A stretch of 64,000 bases of DNA from Gracilimonas sp040117685 (GCF_040117685.2 NZ_JBEDYP020000012.1:496001-560000); one strand, 5' to 3'. Shown: positions 51,949 through 60,865, counted from the stretch's first letter. Program-made: numbers and translations. Notes: a model not told the origin generated them from the letters alone.

Positions 51949-53655
51949 TCAGTTTTTAAAGGTATTCTTCTCAATAAGTTCACGGGCGCTGGTAAGGGCA
52001 GATTCCGAAATTTGGGAGCCACTCATCAGGCTGGCTATTTCATGGATGTGCTCTTCGTCGGAAAGCGGAATGATTTTTGAAACCGTTCGGTCGCCTTCCT
52101 CTGCTTTGGCCACTTTGTAATGTTTGTGAGCCTGACTGGCAATCTGAGGCTGGTGCGTTATGGCAATAATCTGACAGTGCTCGGATAATTTCCGCATGGA
52201 AGTTCCCACTTTTTCAGATATCTCCCCACTGATGCCGGTATCAATTTCATCAAATATCATCACCGGCAGGCTTTGTTCTTTAGCAAGAATGGATTTCAAC
52301 GCAAGCATTACCCGACTGATTTCACCGCCGGAAGCAATTTTAGCCAATGGTTTTGGCTCCTCCCCTTTGTTCGTGGATATGAACATGCGAACATCGTCAC
52401 AGCCTGTTTCGGTACATTCAATTTTTTTGCTTTCAACCTCAACCCAACCATTGTCGGATAACAGCCAATCTACCCGAACATCCAGCTTAGAATGTGGAAT
52501 CCCAACTTTGGCCAGTTCCTGCTGAATTTGTACGGAGAGCTCTTCTCCTATCTTTACCCGGGTTTGGTGTAGCTGTATTGCTTTCTCTTTCAGGTTCTTC
52601 GCCTGCTGCAGAATTTGATTTTCCAGCTTCTCGATTTCAAGGTCAAAGTTATCTGCTATAGAAAGTTCGCGCTGAATTTCGTGGAGGTAGCTGATGAGCT
52701 CCGGCAGATCCCGCTGGTATTTTTTCTGAAGCCGGTTAAGTTCGGATTGTCGCTGGCGAAGTTCTTCCAGCCTTTTGGGATTGAACTCAATGCTGTTCCG
52801 GTATCGTTCAGCAAAAGCAATCGCTTCATTCACGCTTACCCGGGCCGCATTAATTTCTTTCAGGTAATTTTCGAACTCAGGTTCTATGCGGGCAAGGTCT
52901 TCCAGGTTCAGCTTTAAAAAGTTTAATAGCTGTACGATGTTAGCGTCATCTGAATCTGCCATTTCGGATATAGCAGCTGCTTTTTGATCCAGTACTTCTG
53001 CATTATCCAGCAGATTCATCTCAGATTCCAGCTGTTCCAGGTCTATTTCTCCAAGTCGAGCTTCTTCCAGTTCCTGAACCTGAAAGCGATATAATTCGGT
53101 TTTCTCCTGAAGCTCGTTTTCTCTTTTTTGAAGTGATCGCAGCTCTTTTTGAAGCTCGGTCATTTTCATGTATTCGGTTTTGTACTCTTTAAGAATAGGC
53201 TCCACCTCTCCAAAACCATCAATCACACCCTGGTGGTTTTCTTCTTTTAGCAGAAGCTGATGATCATGCTGGCCGTGCAGATCTACCAGCAAATCCCCGG
53301 CAGCTTTCAGTACACTTATGTTGACGGGTGTATCATTAATAAAAGCGCGGCTACCCGTATTTCGAATTTCCCGGCGCAGTATAAGATATTCGTTGAATTC
53401 TACTTCGTTTTCTTCAAGCAGGGCTCTTAAATCAGCATCTTCACCGACCCGAATAGTCGCTTCTGATATAGCCTTATCTTTTCCCTGACGAATAACATCA
53501 GTATCGGCCCGTTCACCTAAAATCATATTCAGAGCTCCAATAATAATCGACTTTCCGGCACCTGTTTGCCCGGTCAAAATATTCAGTCCTTCCTCAAAAT
53601 CGACTTCCAATTCATCAATGAGCGCAAAATCTTTTATGTAGAGTGATTTAATCAT
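51949..53655 (-). CDS. recN: DNA repair protein RecN
   Basis: 568 residues, an SMC-like ATPase of double-strand-break repair. The N-terminal Walker A is GQTGAGKSI near residue 32, with IKDFALIDELEVDFEEGLNILTG at the start. A long coiled-coil spans about 155-360, and the C-terminal lobe has LAKIASGGEISRVMLALKSILA (signature), Walker B PVMIFDEIDTGISG, and AITHQPQIASQAHKHY. Full family length. It ends just past the nested palindrome at 51866-51945 and starts next to the repeat-flanked four-helix gene on the same strand. Confidence 0.96.
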   Translation of the reverse strand: MIKSLYIKDFALIDELEVDFEEGLNILTGQTGAGKSIIIGALNMILGERADTDVIRQGKDKAISEATIRVGEDADLRALLEENEVEFNEYLILRREIRNTGSRAFINDTPVNISVLKAAGDLLVDLHGQHDHQLLLKEENHQGVIDGFGEVEPILKEYKTEYMKMTELQKELRSLQKRENELQEKTELYRFQVQELEEARLGEIDLEQLESEMNLLDNAEVLDQKAAAISEMADSDDANIVQLLNFLKLNLEDLARIEPEFENYLKEINAARVSVNEAIAFAERYRNSIEFNPKRLEELRQRQSELNRLQKKYQRDLPELISYLHEIQRELSIADNFDLEIEKLENQILQQAKNLKEKAIQLHQTRVKIGEELSVQIQQELAKVGIPHSKLDVRVDWLLSDNGWVEVESKKIECTETGCDDVRMFISTNKGEEPKPLAKIASGGEISRVMLALKSILAKEQSLPVMIFDEIDTGISGEISEKVGTSMRKLSEHCQIIAITHQPQIASQAHKHYKVAKAEEGDRTVSKIIPLSDEEHIHEIASLMSGSQISESALTSARELIEKNTFKN

Positions 53656-53724
53656 ATGGAATTCAAAATGTAAAATGGATGCTAAAGGTTAGAATTTTAA
53701 GTGTTAAATGCTAAGTGATAAATG
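53654..53724. repeat. AT-rich interspersed repeat tract
   Basis: Contains AATTCAAAATGTAAAATGG, TTAGAATTTTAAGTG and TTAAATGCTAAGTGATAAATG. It lies between recN and the four-helix-bundle gene, with composition and module style matching the tract at 54085-54119. Confidence 0.5.
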
Positions 53725-53727
53725 TAC

Positions 53728-54078
53728 TCACAGATGCTTTTGTGAAGTTTTAACTATTGCCGTGAGTATTCTAATTATCTCAGTAACGTTAGCCAGATAT
53801 TCTGAATAATCTAATTCTATAATTTGGCTTCTGTCGAGTAATTTGAGGCAATATCTTGTTTCTCTGGCCTCTTTTGAAGATATAGACATTTTATAAGCAA
53901 AGTCTTTTTTTGTGGACGCGGCGGAGGCTTCTTCAATATTCGCTCCAATGCTAGTAGCCGATCGGAGCAATTGCTTTGAAATTACATATTCTCTTTGAGC
54001 AACTAGTATTTTATAAAGCTGAATAATAGAAAGAGCAAACTCAAAGCTTTTATCCTGTACGAGATTCCTTTTAACCAT
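53728..54078 (-). CDS. Four-helix-bundle protein (23S rRNA intervening-sequence / S23 family)
   Basis: 116 residues of the family TIGR02436/PF05635: FEFALSIIQLYKILVAQREYVISKQLLRSATSIGANIEEASAASTKKDFAYKMSISSKEARETRYCLKLL. The SIGANIEEA motif and the downstream KEARETRYWL-like motif are diagnostic. The family also includes the Avd accessory protein of diversity-generating retroelements; its members are pentameric, basic, nucleic-acid-binding barrels of uncertain role. Genes of this type are found inside 23S rRNA insertions in some bacteria and are scattered singly in many Bacteroidota. Here it is flanked by AT-rich repeats on both sides (53654-53724 and 54085-54119), with no reverse transcriptase nearby. 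Confidence 0.93.
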   Translation of the reverse strand: MVKRNLVQDKSFEFALSIIQLYKILVAQREYVISKQLLRSATSIGANIEEASAASTKKDFAYKMSISSKEARETRYCLKLLDRSQIIELDYSEYLANVTEIIRILTAIVKTSQKHL

Positions 54079-54084
54079 AATGAA

Positions 54085-54119
54085 TGAATTTAAAATTCAA
54101 CATTTAAAATTTAGAATTA
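54085..54119. repeat. AT-rich interspersed repeat upstream of four-helix gene
   Basis: Minus strand reads AATTCTAAATTTTAAATG then TTGAATTTTAAATTCA. It shares modules, in a different order, with 1241-1280 in mutA. Confidence 0.5.
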
Positions 54120-54202
54120 CCAAGTAAGAGCAGGTAAAACTCAATTCCTTACAAAAATTCTTCGCTGATAAAACAAAGCTTAAAAGTGCTTACCTTTTAG
54201 TT

Positions 54203-55219
54203 ATGGAAAAGAAAGCAGGCAAAGACCGACAGAGTACAATTTACGAACACACCGTCCCGGACGGGCAGCATACTGATATTCGGCTGGATAAATATATAAC
54301 GTCCTTTGTAGAAAATGCTTCACGCACAAAAGTTCAGGAAGCCATCAAAGACGGATATGTTAAGGTGAACGGTGAGAAGGAAAAGCCGTCCTATATCATG
54401 CAACCCGGGGATGAAATATTCATCGAGCTGCCACAACCACCCCCCCCGGAAGCCAAGCCGGAAAAGATGGATCTGAATATTGTGTATGAAGATGATGAGA
54501 TTATCATGGTGAACAAAGAAGCCGGAATGGTAGTACATCCTGCGTATGGAAACTGGACGGGGACCATGGTAAATGGTTTAATGTACCATGTGGATGAGCT
54601 GGCAGGTGATGACGAAGACGAAAATCTGCGTCCGGGTATTGTTCATCGCCTCGATAAAGACACCAGTGGTTTGTTAGTTGTTGCCAAAAACGATGAAACG
54701 CTGGCTAAACTCAGTGGTTTGTTTCAGGAAAAGGATGTGGAGCGAACCTACTGGGCTATCGTTTGGGGAACTCCGGAAGAAGAAGGCACCATCGAAGGTG
54801 ATATTGGCCGATCCAAACGAGACCGGAAGCTGATGACCGTGAAGCCGGAAGGGCAGGGCAAATCAGCCGTCACACATTACAAAGTAATTGAATATTTTGA
54901 CTACCTGAGCCTGGTAGAAGTGAAACTGGAAACCGGACGTACACACCAAATCAGGGTTCATTTTGCTCATATTGGCCATCATGTATTTGGTGATCCCACC
55001 TATGGTGGAACCTCAGTTCGGTACGGCCCGAATACCGGTTCCCGAAAATCCATGTTTCATAATCTGATTACAGGATTAGGCCGCCAGGCTCTTCACGCCA
55101 AAACATTAGGTTTTGAGCATCCTGCAACAGGCGAAATGGTTAGTTTTGACTCAGAGTTACCTAAAGACTTCCAGCATGTACTAACAATGCTTAGAGAAAA
55201 CTGTAAGCAAGAATACTAA
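54203..55219 (+). CDS. rluD: RluA/RluD-family 23S rRNA pseudouridine synthase
   Basis: 338 residues. An S4 RNA-binding domain at the N-terminus (about 22-85, RLDKYITSFVENASRTKVQEAIKDGYVKVNGE) is followed by the pseudouridine synthase domain with the catalytic aspartate Asp151 in GIVHRLDKDTSGLLVVAKND, plus ETGRTHQIRVHFAHIGHHVFGDPTYGG. Family members isomerise uridines of 23S rRNA helix 69 (RluD), but paralogues modify other sites, so the exact target is inferred. It stands 46 bases before the CNNM-like gene on the same strand. Confidence 0.92.
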   Translation: MEKKAGKDRQSTIYEHTVPDGQHTDIRLDKYITSFVENASRTKVQEAIKDGYVKVNGEKEKPSYIMQPGDEIFIELPQPPPPEAKPEKMDLNIVYEDDEIIMVNKEAGMVVHPAYGNWTGTMVNGLMYHVDELAGDDEDENLRPGIVHRLDKDTSGLLVVAKNDETLAKLSGLFQEKDVERTYWAIVWGTPEEEGTIEGDIGRSKRDRKLMTVKPEGQGKSAVTHYKVIEYFDYLSLVEVKLETGRTHQIRVHFAHIGHHVFGDPTYGGTSVRYGPNTGSRKSMFHNLITGLGRQALHAKTLGFEHPATGEMVSFDSELPKDFQHVLTMLRENCKQEY

Positions 55220-55264
55220 TGGCTACACTTCTTAATAAAAGCCTGATTTAATTATACTTTACGC

Positions 55265-55855
55265 ATGGGATTACTGATTTTTTATTTAATACTGGCTATT
55301 GGAGTTTCGTTTTTATGCTCTATCCTGGAAGCCGTACTACTTTCCATAACCCCATCATTTGTGGCGGTGCTGGAGCGGGAAGATGCTAAAAGCGGAAAGA
55401 TACTACGGGACTTAAAGCAGGACATCGACCGACCGCTTTCTGCGATACTGAGTCTCAACACCATAGCGCATACAGTAGGAGCTGCGGGTGTGGGAGCACA
55501 GGCCCAGGTTGTATTTGGGAATGCTTATGTGAGCATAACTTCAGCTATACTCACGCTGTTGATTTTAGTGTTCTCCGAAATCATCCCTAAAACCCTTGGG
55601 GCTACCTACTGGAAAAAATTGTCCGGATTCGCAGCTCGTGTAACGAACGTGCTCATCTACATCACCTATCCGCTGGTACTTTTATCACAAGGAATCACCA
55701 AAGTTCTTTCCAGTGAAGACAAACAGCCTACGGTAAGCCGGGAGGAATTCAGTGCCATGGCGGATGTGGGATTTGAAGAGGGGGTTTTGAAGAAGGAGAG
55801 TCCAATATTTTTAAGAACCTCATTCGGTTTAGATCGCTCCGGGTCAAAGATATAA
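55265..55855 (+). CDS. CNNM/hemolysin-like protein, N-terminal half (frameshifted)
   Basis: A 196-residue frame containing the DUF21 (CNNM) membrane domain: four membrane helices with SILEAVLLSITPS, LSLNTIAHTVGAAGVGAQ and LVFSEIIPKTLGATYW. It ends abnormally: after KKESPIFLRTSFG the frame leaves the family pattern, whereas the next frame reads NIFKNLIRFRSLRVKDIMTPR, the expected continuation. A one-base deletion around 55800-55806 (in the CC of AGTCCAAT) explains this. The stop TAA overlaps the downstream ATG (TAATG), so the halves could be made separately by coupled translation. Function would be a Mg/Co transporter-type protein. Confidence 0.85.
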   Translation: MGLLIFYLILAIGVSFLCSILEAVLLSITPSFVAVLEREDAKSGKILRDLKQDIDRPLSAILSLNTIAHTVGAAGVGAQAQVVFGNAYVSITSAILTLLILVFSEIIPKTLGATYWKKLSGFAARVTNVLIYITYPLVLLSQGITKVLSSEDKQPTVSREEFSAMADVGFEEGVLKKESPIFLRTSFGLDRSGSKI

Positions 55856-56340
55856 TGACTCCTCGAATTGTAGTGGTGAAATTTCAGGAAGACCAAACCA
55901 TACAGGAAATCCTTGATAATAAAGACGAATTGCGAGTCTCCCGGATGCCTGTTTTTGGGGATGATGAGGAAGATGTGACCGGATATGTATTGAAGAACGA
56001 CTTGTACTACAACCTATCCGAAGATAACGGGGATAAGAAACTAAAAGAAATAAAGCGGGAGGTTTTGATAGTACCGGAAACCATTTCACTTAAAACACTT
56101 TTTGAACGCCTTCTGGAGAAGCAGGAACATATTGCTGTGGTGGTTGACGAGTACGGCGGTTTGTCGGGTGTTGTAACGATGGAAGACGTAGTAGAAACCC
56201 TGCTGGGTATGGAGATAGTGGATGAAATTGATGCCATCGAAGACATGCAGAAGCTGGCCCGCCAAAAGTGGAGAGAACGGGCTAAACGTCTGGGTATCGT
56301 TCTCCCCGATAAATTAAAGCAACAAGGCAAAAAAGTTTAA
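55855..56340 (+). CDS. CNNM/CBS-pair protein, C-terminal half
   Basis: 161 residues from ATG 55855, although coding-type sequence extends upstream in this frame (KDIMTPR) past the frameshift. It holds the tandem CBS pair: DIMTPRIVVVKFQEDQTIQEI and RMPVFGDDEEDVTGYVLKNDL, then PETISLKTLFERLLEKQEHIAVVVDEYGGLSGVVTMEDVVETLLG. There is no CorC_HlyC tail, as in short family members; the two halves sum to about 357 residues, normal for the intact protein. The C-terminus overlaps the convergent lysC by four bases. Confidence 0.88.
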   Translation: MTPRIVVVKFQEDQTIQEILDNKDELRVSRMPVFGDDEEDVTGYVLKNDLYYNLSEDNGDKKLKEIKREVLIVPETISLKTLFERLLEKQEHIAVVVDEYGGLSGVVTMEDVVETLLGMEIVDEIDAIEDMQKLARQKWRERAKRLGIVLPDKLKQQGKKV

Positions 56341-57698
56341 AAGAGCTTTTTGTGTATTCGCTGAGCAACTTCAATCAGCTCATCGTTATTCAACACCAGA
56401 TTAAGAATTCGTTTTTCTTTACTGAACGAAATTAAATCCAGAGGCATATCTCCTACTATATCAAAGATTAGCTTATTTAGCTTTTGGGCTGAATTTATTG
56501 AGCAACCAATCAGGGTAAGTAGCCCTTTACCTCTTTCGAGACTCACATTTCCGATTTCAATAAATTCTTTGGAAAGGCTATCAAGGATGTTAAGATCAGA
56601 CAGCGTGATGGTAACGGAAGCTTCAGTAGTGTTTACAGCATCTACAGCCAACCGGTGCTTTTCCAACACGGCAAATACCTTGGTTAGAAAAGAGTAACCC
56701 ATCACCGTTTCATAGGCACTGATCGTGAGTGTGGCCATGTTCTGTTTGAACGACATAGCCAGCACATCCAGGTCGTGATGCGACTCCCGAATGATTTTAG
56801 TTCCGGGTGCTTCCGGTTCAAACATATTCTTCACATAAACAGGAATATTGCGTTCCTGAGCAGGTTTTAAGGTAGAGGGGTGGAGCACTTTAGCTCCGAA
56901 ATAAGCCATTTCTGTTGCATCAAAATAGCTCATTTCATCCAGTGGTTTTGCTTCCGGTATGAACCGGGGATCACTGGTATAAATACCGCTTACGTCGGTC
57001 CAGATTTCTATGGTTTCAGCGTTCACCGCTCCGCCAATCAGGCTGGCGGTGTAATCCGATCCTTCAAAACCTAAGGTGGTAATGGTTTTCTGTGGCGATT
57101 CCCCATAAAAACCGCCAATGATAGGAATAAACCCATTTTCAAGAACGGTTTCCAGGGAACCACAACGCTGATTAATTTCTAAAAGGTTGGGATTTGCCTT
57201 CCCATACTCGGCATCTGTTTTAATGATTTTACGAGCCTCGATGTGTTGCGTCATCATACTGAGGGAAAGTCCGCACTGCGCCAGCAGGTATGAAGAAATC
57301 TGTTCGCCCATACCGGAGATGGCATCTTTCATCTGGGGAGTAAGCGTGCCCTGCCGTTCAGCATAGCTAAGTAATTTGTTAAGCTTGCTGATTTTAGCTT
57401 CTGTGTTTTTCCGGCAGCTGTCTTTGATCAGCTTATTCTTTTCGTGCGGATTCTCATTCAGGAAATCGTCAACAATCTTGTTATGTCGTTCCTTGATGTT
57501 ATCAGAAATTTCCAGGGCTTCTTTTAGTTTACCCTGTCCGGCAAGTTCACCGGCTTCCACCAATTGTCGGGTGGTTTGTGCCGTTGCGGAAACAACCACA
57601 ACCGGAAATTCATAATTGTTGATGATCTCTAATACCTGTTTCCAGGTTTTGTGGTCGGCCATTGATGTGCCGCCGAATTTGAGTACGTTGATCTGCAT
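56337..57698 (-). CDS. lysC: Aspartate kinase (monofunctional)
   Basis: 453 residues. N-terminal kinase domain: INVLKFGGTSMADHKTWKQV, GFEGSDYTASLIGGAVNAETIEIWTDVSGIYTSDPR and EMSYFDATEMAYFGAKVLHPSTL. A regulatory region with two ACT domains (about 310-453, LTISAYETVMGYSFLTKVFAVLEKHRLAVDAVNT) is likely sensitive to lysine or threonine. It phosphorylates aspartate for lysine, methionine and threonine biosynthesis. The diaminopimelate decarboxylase lysA lies about 1.5 kb away on the same strand, separated by an unrelated plus-strand gene. It overlaps the convergent CNNM gene by four bases. Confidence 0.95.
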   Translation of the reverse strand: MQINVLKFGGTSMADHKTWKQVLEIINNYEFPVVVVSATAQTTRQLVEAGELAGQGKLKEALEISDNIKERHNKIVDDFLNENPHEKNKLIKDSCRKNTEAKISKLNKLLSYAERQGTLTPQMKDAISGMGEQISSYLLAQCGLSLSMMTQHIEARKIIKTDAEYGKANPNLLEINQRCGSLETVLENGFIPIIGGFYGESPQKTITTLGFEGSDYTASLIGGAVNAETIEIWTDVSGIYTSDPRFIPEAKPLDEMSYFDATEMAYFGAKVLHPSTLKPAQERNIPVYVKNMFEPEAPGTKIIRESHHDLDVLAMSFKQNMATLTISAYETVMGYSFLTKVFAVLEKHRLAVDAVNTTEASVTITLSDLNILDSLSKEFIEIGNVSLERGKGLLTLIGCSINSAQKLNKLIFDIVGDMPLDLISFSKEKRILNLVLNNDELIEVAQRIHKKLF

Positions 57699-57996
57699 AA
57701 AAAGGCTTGTTGTAAATGAAGGGGTAAAAATAAGAGGATTCCCAGCCTATTCCATGCCAAATCCGGGAATAAGTTCCGTATTCTTTTTCCACAGAATCTC
57801 TAAAGCACAATTTAATTGAACACGGATAACACGGATTGGGCTGATGATCACGGAAAAGAGAATTAATACTATCTCTGCGACTATCCGCAAGATCTTCCTC
57901 ATCCGCGTTCTATTCGTAAGGTGCTATTTATTTTCTGGGGCATTGAGTTTTGTGGCTAGATAAGATACTCGTCTGAAGAAACGGTATCTTTGTGAT
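57699..57996. other. Intergenic region holding an interspersed repeat
   Basis: Between divergent lysC and the FAD oxidoreductase. No gene is seen; the repeat at 57818-57910 occupies the middle. Confidence 0.5.
57818..57910. repeat. ACACGGAT-type interspersed inverted repeat
   Basis: Starts GAACACGGATAACACGGATT and ends ATCCGCGTTC, the end arms being near-perfect inverted copies (one mismatch). Tandem ACACGGAT units and CTATCCGC/TCATCCGC modules fill the element. Similar text is common between genes in other bacteria (recollection, not a search). Confidence 0.7.
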
Positions 57997-59220
57997 ATGA
58001 GTAAAGAAAATCTACAAGTTGCGGTTATAGGCGGGGGAGCGGCCGGTTTTTTTAGTGCCATTTCCGCCAAACGTCATCATCCTGAAGCTAAAGTTACTAT
58101 CTACGAAAAAACGGATAAGTTGCTTTCCAAAGTCCGCATTTCAGGAGGCGGAAGATGTAATGTAACTCACCATTGTTTTGATATAAGAGAACTGGTGAAA
58201 TTTTATCCGAGAGGAGAACGTCCGCTTAAAAAAGCCTTCGGGGTATGGTCGCCAACCAACACCGTAGAGTGGTTTGAAAGCCGTGGAGTTGAGCTGAAGA
58301 CCGAATCGGACGGTCGTATGTTCCCAACTACGGATGTTTCAGAGACCATCATTAGATGCCTGATGGAGGAAACTCAAAAATTGGGAATAGCCATCAAAAC
58401 CAAGTCGAATATCAAAAGCATTGGAAAAAGTGAAGATGGATATGAGTTAGGATTCCATAGAGGCGGGCGTATATCTGCTGATAAAGTCATTGTAGCAACC
58501 GGTGGCAGTCCCCGCTCCAAAGGCTTTGACTGGCTTCGGGAGCTTGGTCATGACATCGAAGAACCCGTGCCTTCTCTGTTTACATTCAACATGCCGGATG
58601 AATCGATAAAGGAGTTAATGGGAGTAGTAGCAGAACCGGTTTCGGTTAAGATCATGGGTTCGAACCTGAGCAGCAGCGGGCCTCTACTTATCACACACTG
58701 GGGAATGAGCGGGCCGGCTATTCTGAAATTATCGGCTTTTGGGGCACGGGACTTTCATGACATGGATTATGAATTTAAGATATTGGTAAACTGGACAGGG
58801 GAAAGACCGGAGCAGGAAGTGCGGCGTATTTTGAAAGAGGTGGAAGACCATCATCCCAAAAAGAAAATTGCCAATGTGAATCCATTTGAGCTGCCCGGAA
58901 GACTTTGGGAATTCCTGCTGGGGAAACTCACTCTCGGGGATGATATGATCTGGCAAAATATGGGTAAGAAAAACATCAATCGGCTGGTACACATGCTCAC
59001 CAATGATGTATATCAGGTTAAAGGGAAAACTACGTTTAAGGAAGAGTTTGTAACCTGTGGAGGGGTCAGTTTGCAGGACGTGGATATGAAAACCATGGAG
59101 AGCCGAAAATCACCGGATCTTTATTTTGCAGGGGAAGTTTTAGACATCGATGGGGTGACAGGCGGATTTAACTTTCAGGCTGCATGGACTACCGGTTTTA
59201 TAGCCGGGAAGTTGGGGTAA
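57997..59220 (+). CDS. FAD-dependent oxidoreductase, HI0933/BaiN-like family
   Basis: 407 residues. N-terminal FAD motif AVIGGGAAGFFSAISAK, then EKTDKLLSKVRISGGGRCNVTH (the SGGGRCN signature of the HI0933/YhiN/BaiN family), and the C-terminal VTCGGVSLQDVDMKTMESRKSPDLYFAGEVLDIDGVTGGFNFQAAW. Function of most members is unknown; BaiN takes part in bile-acid dehydroxylation, and other members are flavoproteins of unclear substrate. It sits alone between lysC and lysA on opposite strands and ends three bases before the convergent lysA stop. Confidence 0.92.
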   Translation: MSKENLQVAVIGGGAAGFFSAISAKRHHPEAKVTIYEKTDKLLSKVRISGGGRCNVTHHCFDIRELVKFYPRGERPLKKAFGVWSPTNTVEWFESRGVELKTESDGRMFPTTDVSETIIRCLMEETQKLGIAIKTKSNIKSIGKSEDGYELGFHRGGRISADKVIVATGGSPRSKGFDWLRELGHDIEEPVPSLFTFNMPDESIKELMGVVAEPVSVKIMGSNLSSSGPLLITHWGMSGPAILKLSAFGARDFHDMDYEFKILVNWTGERPEQEVRRILKEVEDHHPKKKIANVNPFELPGRLWEFLLGKLTLGDDMIWQNMGKKNINRLVHMLTNDVYQVKGKTTFKEEFVTCGGVSLQDVDMKTMESRKSPDLYFAGEVLDIDGVTGGFNFQAAWTTGFIAGKLG

Positions 59221-59223
59221 GTA

Positions 59224-60390
59224 CTAGTTCGATTCACCTAAATCATCCGAATAAACGGATGGGTTTGCCTCCCGAAGGTTGTAAGCACTTCGCATTACTT
59301 CTCCATAAGCTCCGGCGCTGCGAATGGCAATTAAATCGCCTCGTTGCACTTCCGGGATAGAAATGTCCTTACGAAAAGTATCGGAGCTTTCGCAAATAGG
59401 CCCAACAACATCATAGGTTTTTTCACCTTTCTTGCTGGTAAGCACATCGACGCGATGTTTGGCTTGATACAGAGCCGGTCGAATAAGTTCTGTCATCCCG
59501 GCATCAACGATAGAAAAGTTCTTAGCCTGACCTTCTTTTGTGTACAGAACACGGGTGATGAGGCTTCCGCACTGTCCAACAACCGAGCGTCCCAATTCGA
59601 AGTGCAGGCTCTGATGATCTTTAAGCTTAATGTTTTCTTCAAACAAACCGAAGAAACGCTCAAAGTCAGGAACAGAGTGATCGTTTGGATGATCATAATT
59701 GATGCCAAACCCGCCGCCCACATTAATTACAGTGAGTTTGAACCCTTTGTCTTCAATGTAATTATTAAGTGCATTGGCTTTGGAACACAGTTCTTCAAAA
59801 GGCGTGAATTTTTCTATTTGTGAACCGATGTGAAAGTGAATACCAACTAACTCCAGGTTATTCAGATCAGGAAATTTTTCCAGAACGGCATCCAGGTCCG
59901 ATTCATTAATCCCAAACTTATTCTCATTTAGCCCGGTGGTGATGTATTTATGAGTATCAGCTTCCACATTCGGGTTTAGTCGCAAGGCCACCCGCGCTTT
60001 CTTTCCATGCTTTTCGGCCAGTTCATTCAGTACATCAAGTTCCTGAGTAGATTCACAGTTAAAGCAAAAAATATCGTGATTTAAACCAAGCTCGATTTCT
60101 TCATCACTCTTTCCAACTCCGGCAAAGGCAATTTCATCCGGAGAAAACCCTGAATCAATCGCTCTTTGTACTTCCCCTCCGCTCACACAGTCGGCACCCA
60201 GGCCTGCTTCCCTGATTATCTTTAGAATGCGTGTTTGGTTATTTGCCTTCAACGCAAAATGGACTTGAAATCCCTTTGAAATGGCATGTTCTTTAACCTG
60301 CTCAAGGGTATTACGAAGCACATCCAGGTCGTAGAAAAAGTAAGGGGTTTTAAATTTCTGCAGTGCAGAGATCACTTTGTCAGGAAACAT
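59224..60390 (-). CDS. lysA: Diaminopimelate decarboxylase
   Basis: 388 residues of the fold-III PLP decarboxylase family. PLP-binding Lys48 in HFALKANN, the specificity segment GADCVSGGEVQRAIDSGF, the phosphate-binding GGGFGINYD, the helix region GRSVVGQCGSLITRVLY, and the C-terminal PICESSDTFRKDISIPEVQRGDL with the active-site Cys (CESSDTF) and SAGAYGEVMRSAYN. It performs the last step of lysine synthesis. No fused kinase is present, unlike some Bacteroidota in which it is fused to aspartokinase. A terminator-like hairpin sits about 60 bases upstream of its start, possibly part of a leader. Confidence 0.96.
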   Translation of the reverse strand: MFPDKVISALQKFKTPYFFYDLDVLRNTLEQVKEHAISKGFQVHFALKANNQTRILKIIREAGLGADCVSGGEVQRAIDSGFSPDEIAFAGVGKSDEEIELGLNHDIFCFNCESTQELDVLNELAEKHGKKARVALRLNPNVEADTHKYITTGLNENKFGINESDLDAVLEKFPDLNNLELVGIHFHIGSQIEKFTPFEELCSKANALNNYIEDKGFKLTVINVGGGFGINYDHPNDHSVPDFERFFGLFEENIKLKDHQSLHFELGRSVVGQCGSLITRVLYTKEGQAKNFSIVDAGMTELIRPALYQAKHRVDVLTSKKGEKTYDVVGPICESSDTFRKDISIPEVQRGDLIAIRSAGAYGEVMRSAYNLREANPSVYSDDLGESN

Positions 60391-60865
60391 GTTCTGATGT
60401 TATTGGAACTTAAATGTGTATTTGTCCGATATTCTAAAATCAACAGATATAAAAAAACCGTATCTGTCAATACGGCCAAAATTTTACTATATCTGCGATT
60501 GCGAAGATAAAGAAACTCTTTTTAAGTTGAAGAACTTATAATTGATCGGACTAATTATGAAAACCTATGGGAAAAGAGAATTTAGCGGAACTCCATGGAA
60601 TTCTAATAAGGTTATGTTATAATGAAGATCAATAATATTAGTGGTGAACAAGCACAAGAAAAAGATTAGTGCTTTGATAGAAAACATGACTGAAAGAAAA
60701 ATCGGAAATCTCCATATCCATGTAAAAAGGCTGGTATGGAAATCATATCTTATAAATAATAACCAAAATCCTCAGCCCGGATGCTTTGGTTAAGCCGAAA
60801 TTGATCTTTATCTAATCGCATCTTCAAGTTGAACTCTTCCAAAAAATATATTTAACCAAACGAGT
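60391..60865. other. Long intergenic region upstream of lysA and the permease
   Basis: About 475 AT-rich bases between divergent genes. I see only very short frames (up to about 21 codons) and the hairpin at 60458-60475. A lysine riboswitch consensus was not recognised. Confidence 0.5.
60451..60475 (-). terminator. Hairpin with T tract upstream of lysA
   Basis: CCGTAT (60458-60463) pairs with ATACGG (60470-60475). On the minus strand the stem is followed by seven T, and lysA starts about 60 bases later. It may be an attenuator in the lysA leader or the terminator of an unseen transcript. Confidence 0.45.

Noticed and set aside
53728..54078. Diversity-generating retroelement accessory (Avd).
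   Set aside because: The family matches but there is no reverse transcriptase, template repeat or variable repeat in the vicinity.
56337..60390. A fused aspartokinase-diaminopimelate decarboxylase.
   Set aside because: lysC and lysA are separate genes divided by a plus-strand oxidoreductase.
60500..60860. Lysine riboswitch upstream of lysA.
   Set aside because: None of the conserved L-box segments could be aligned by eye; only a simple hairpin is seen.
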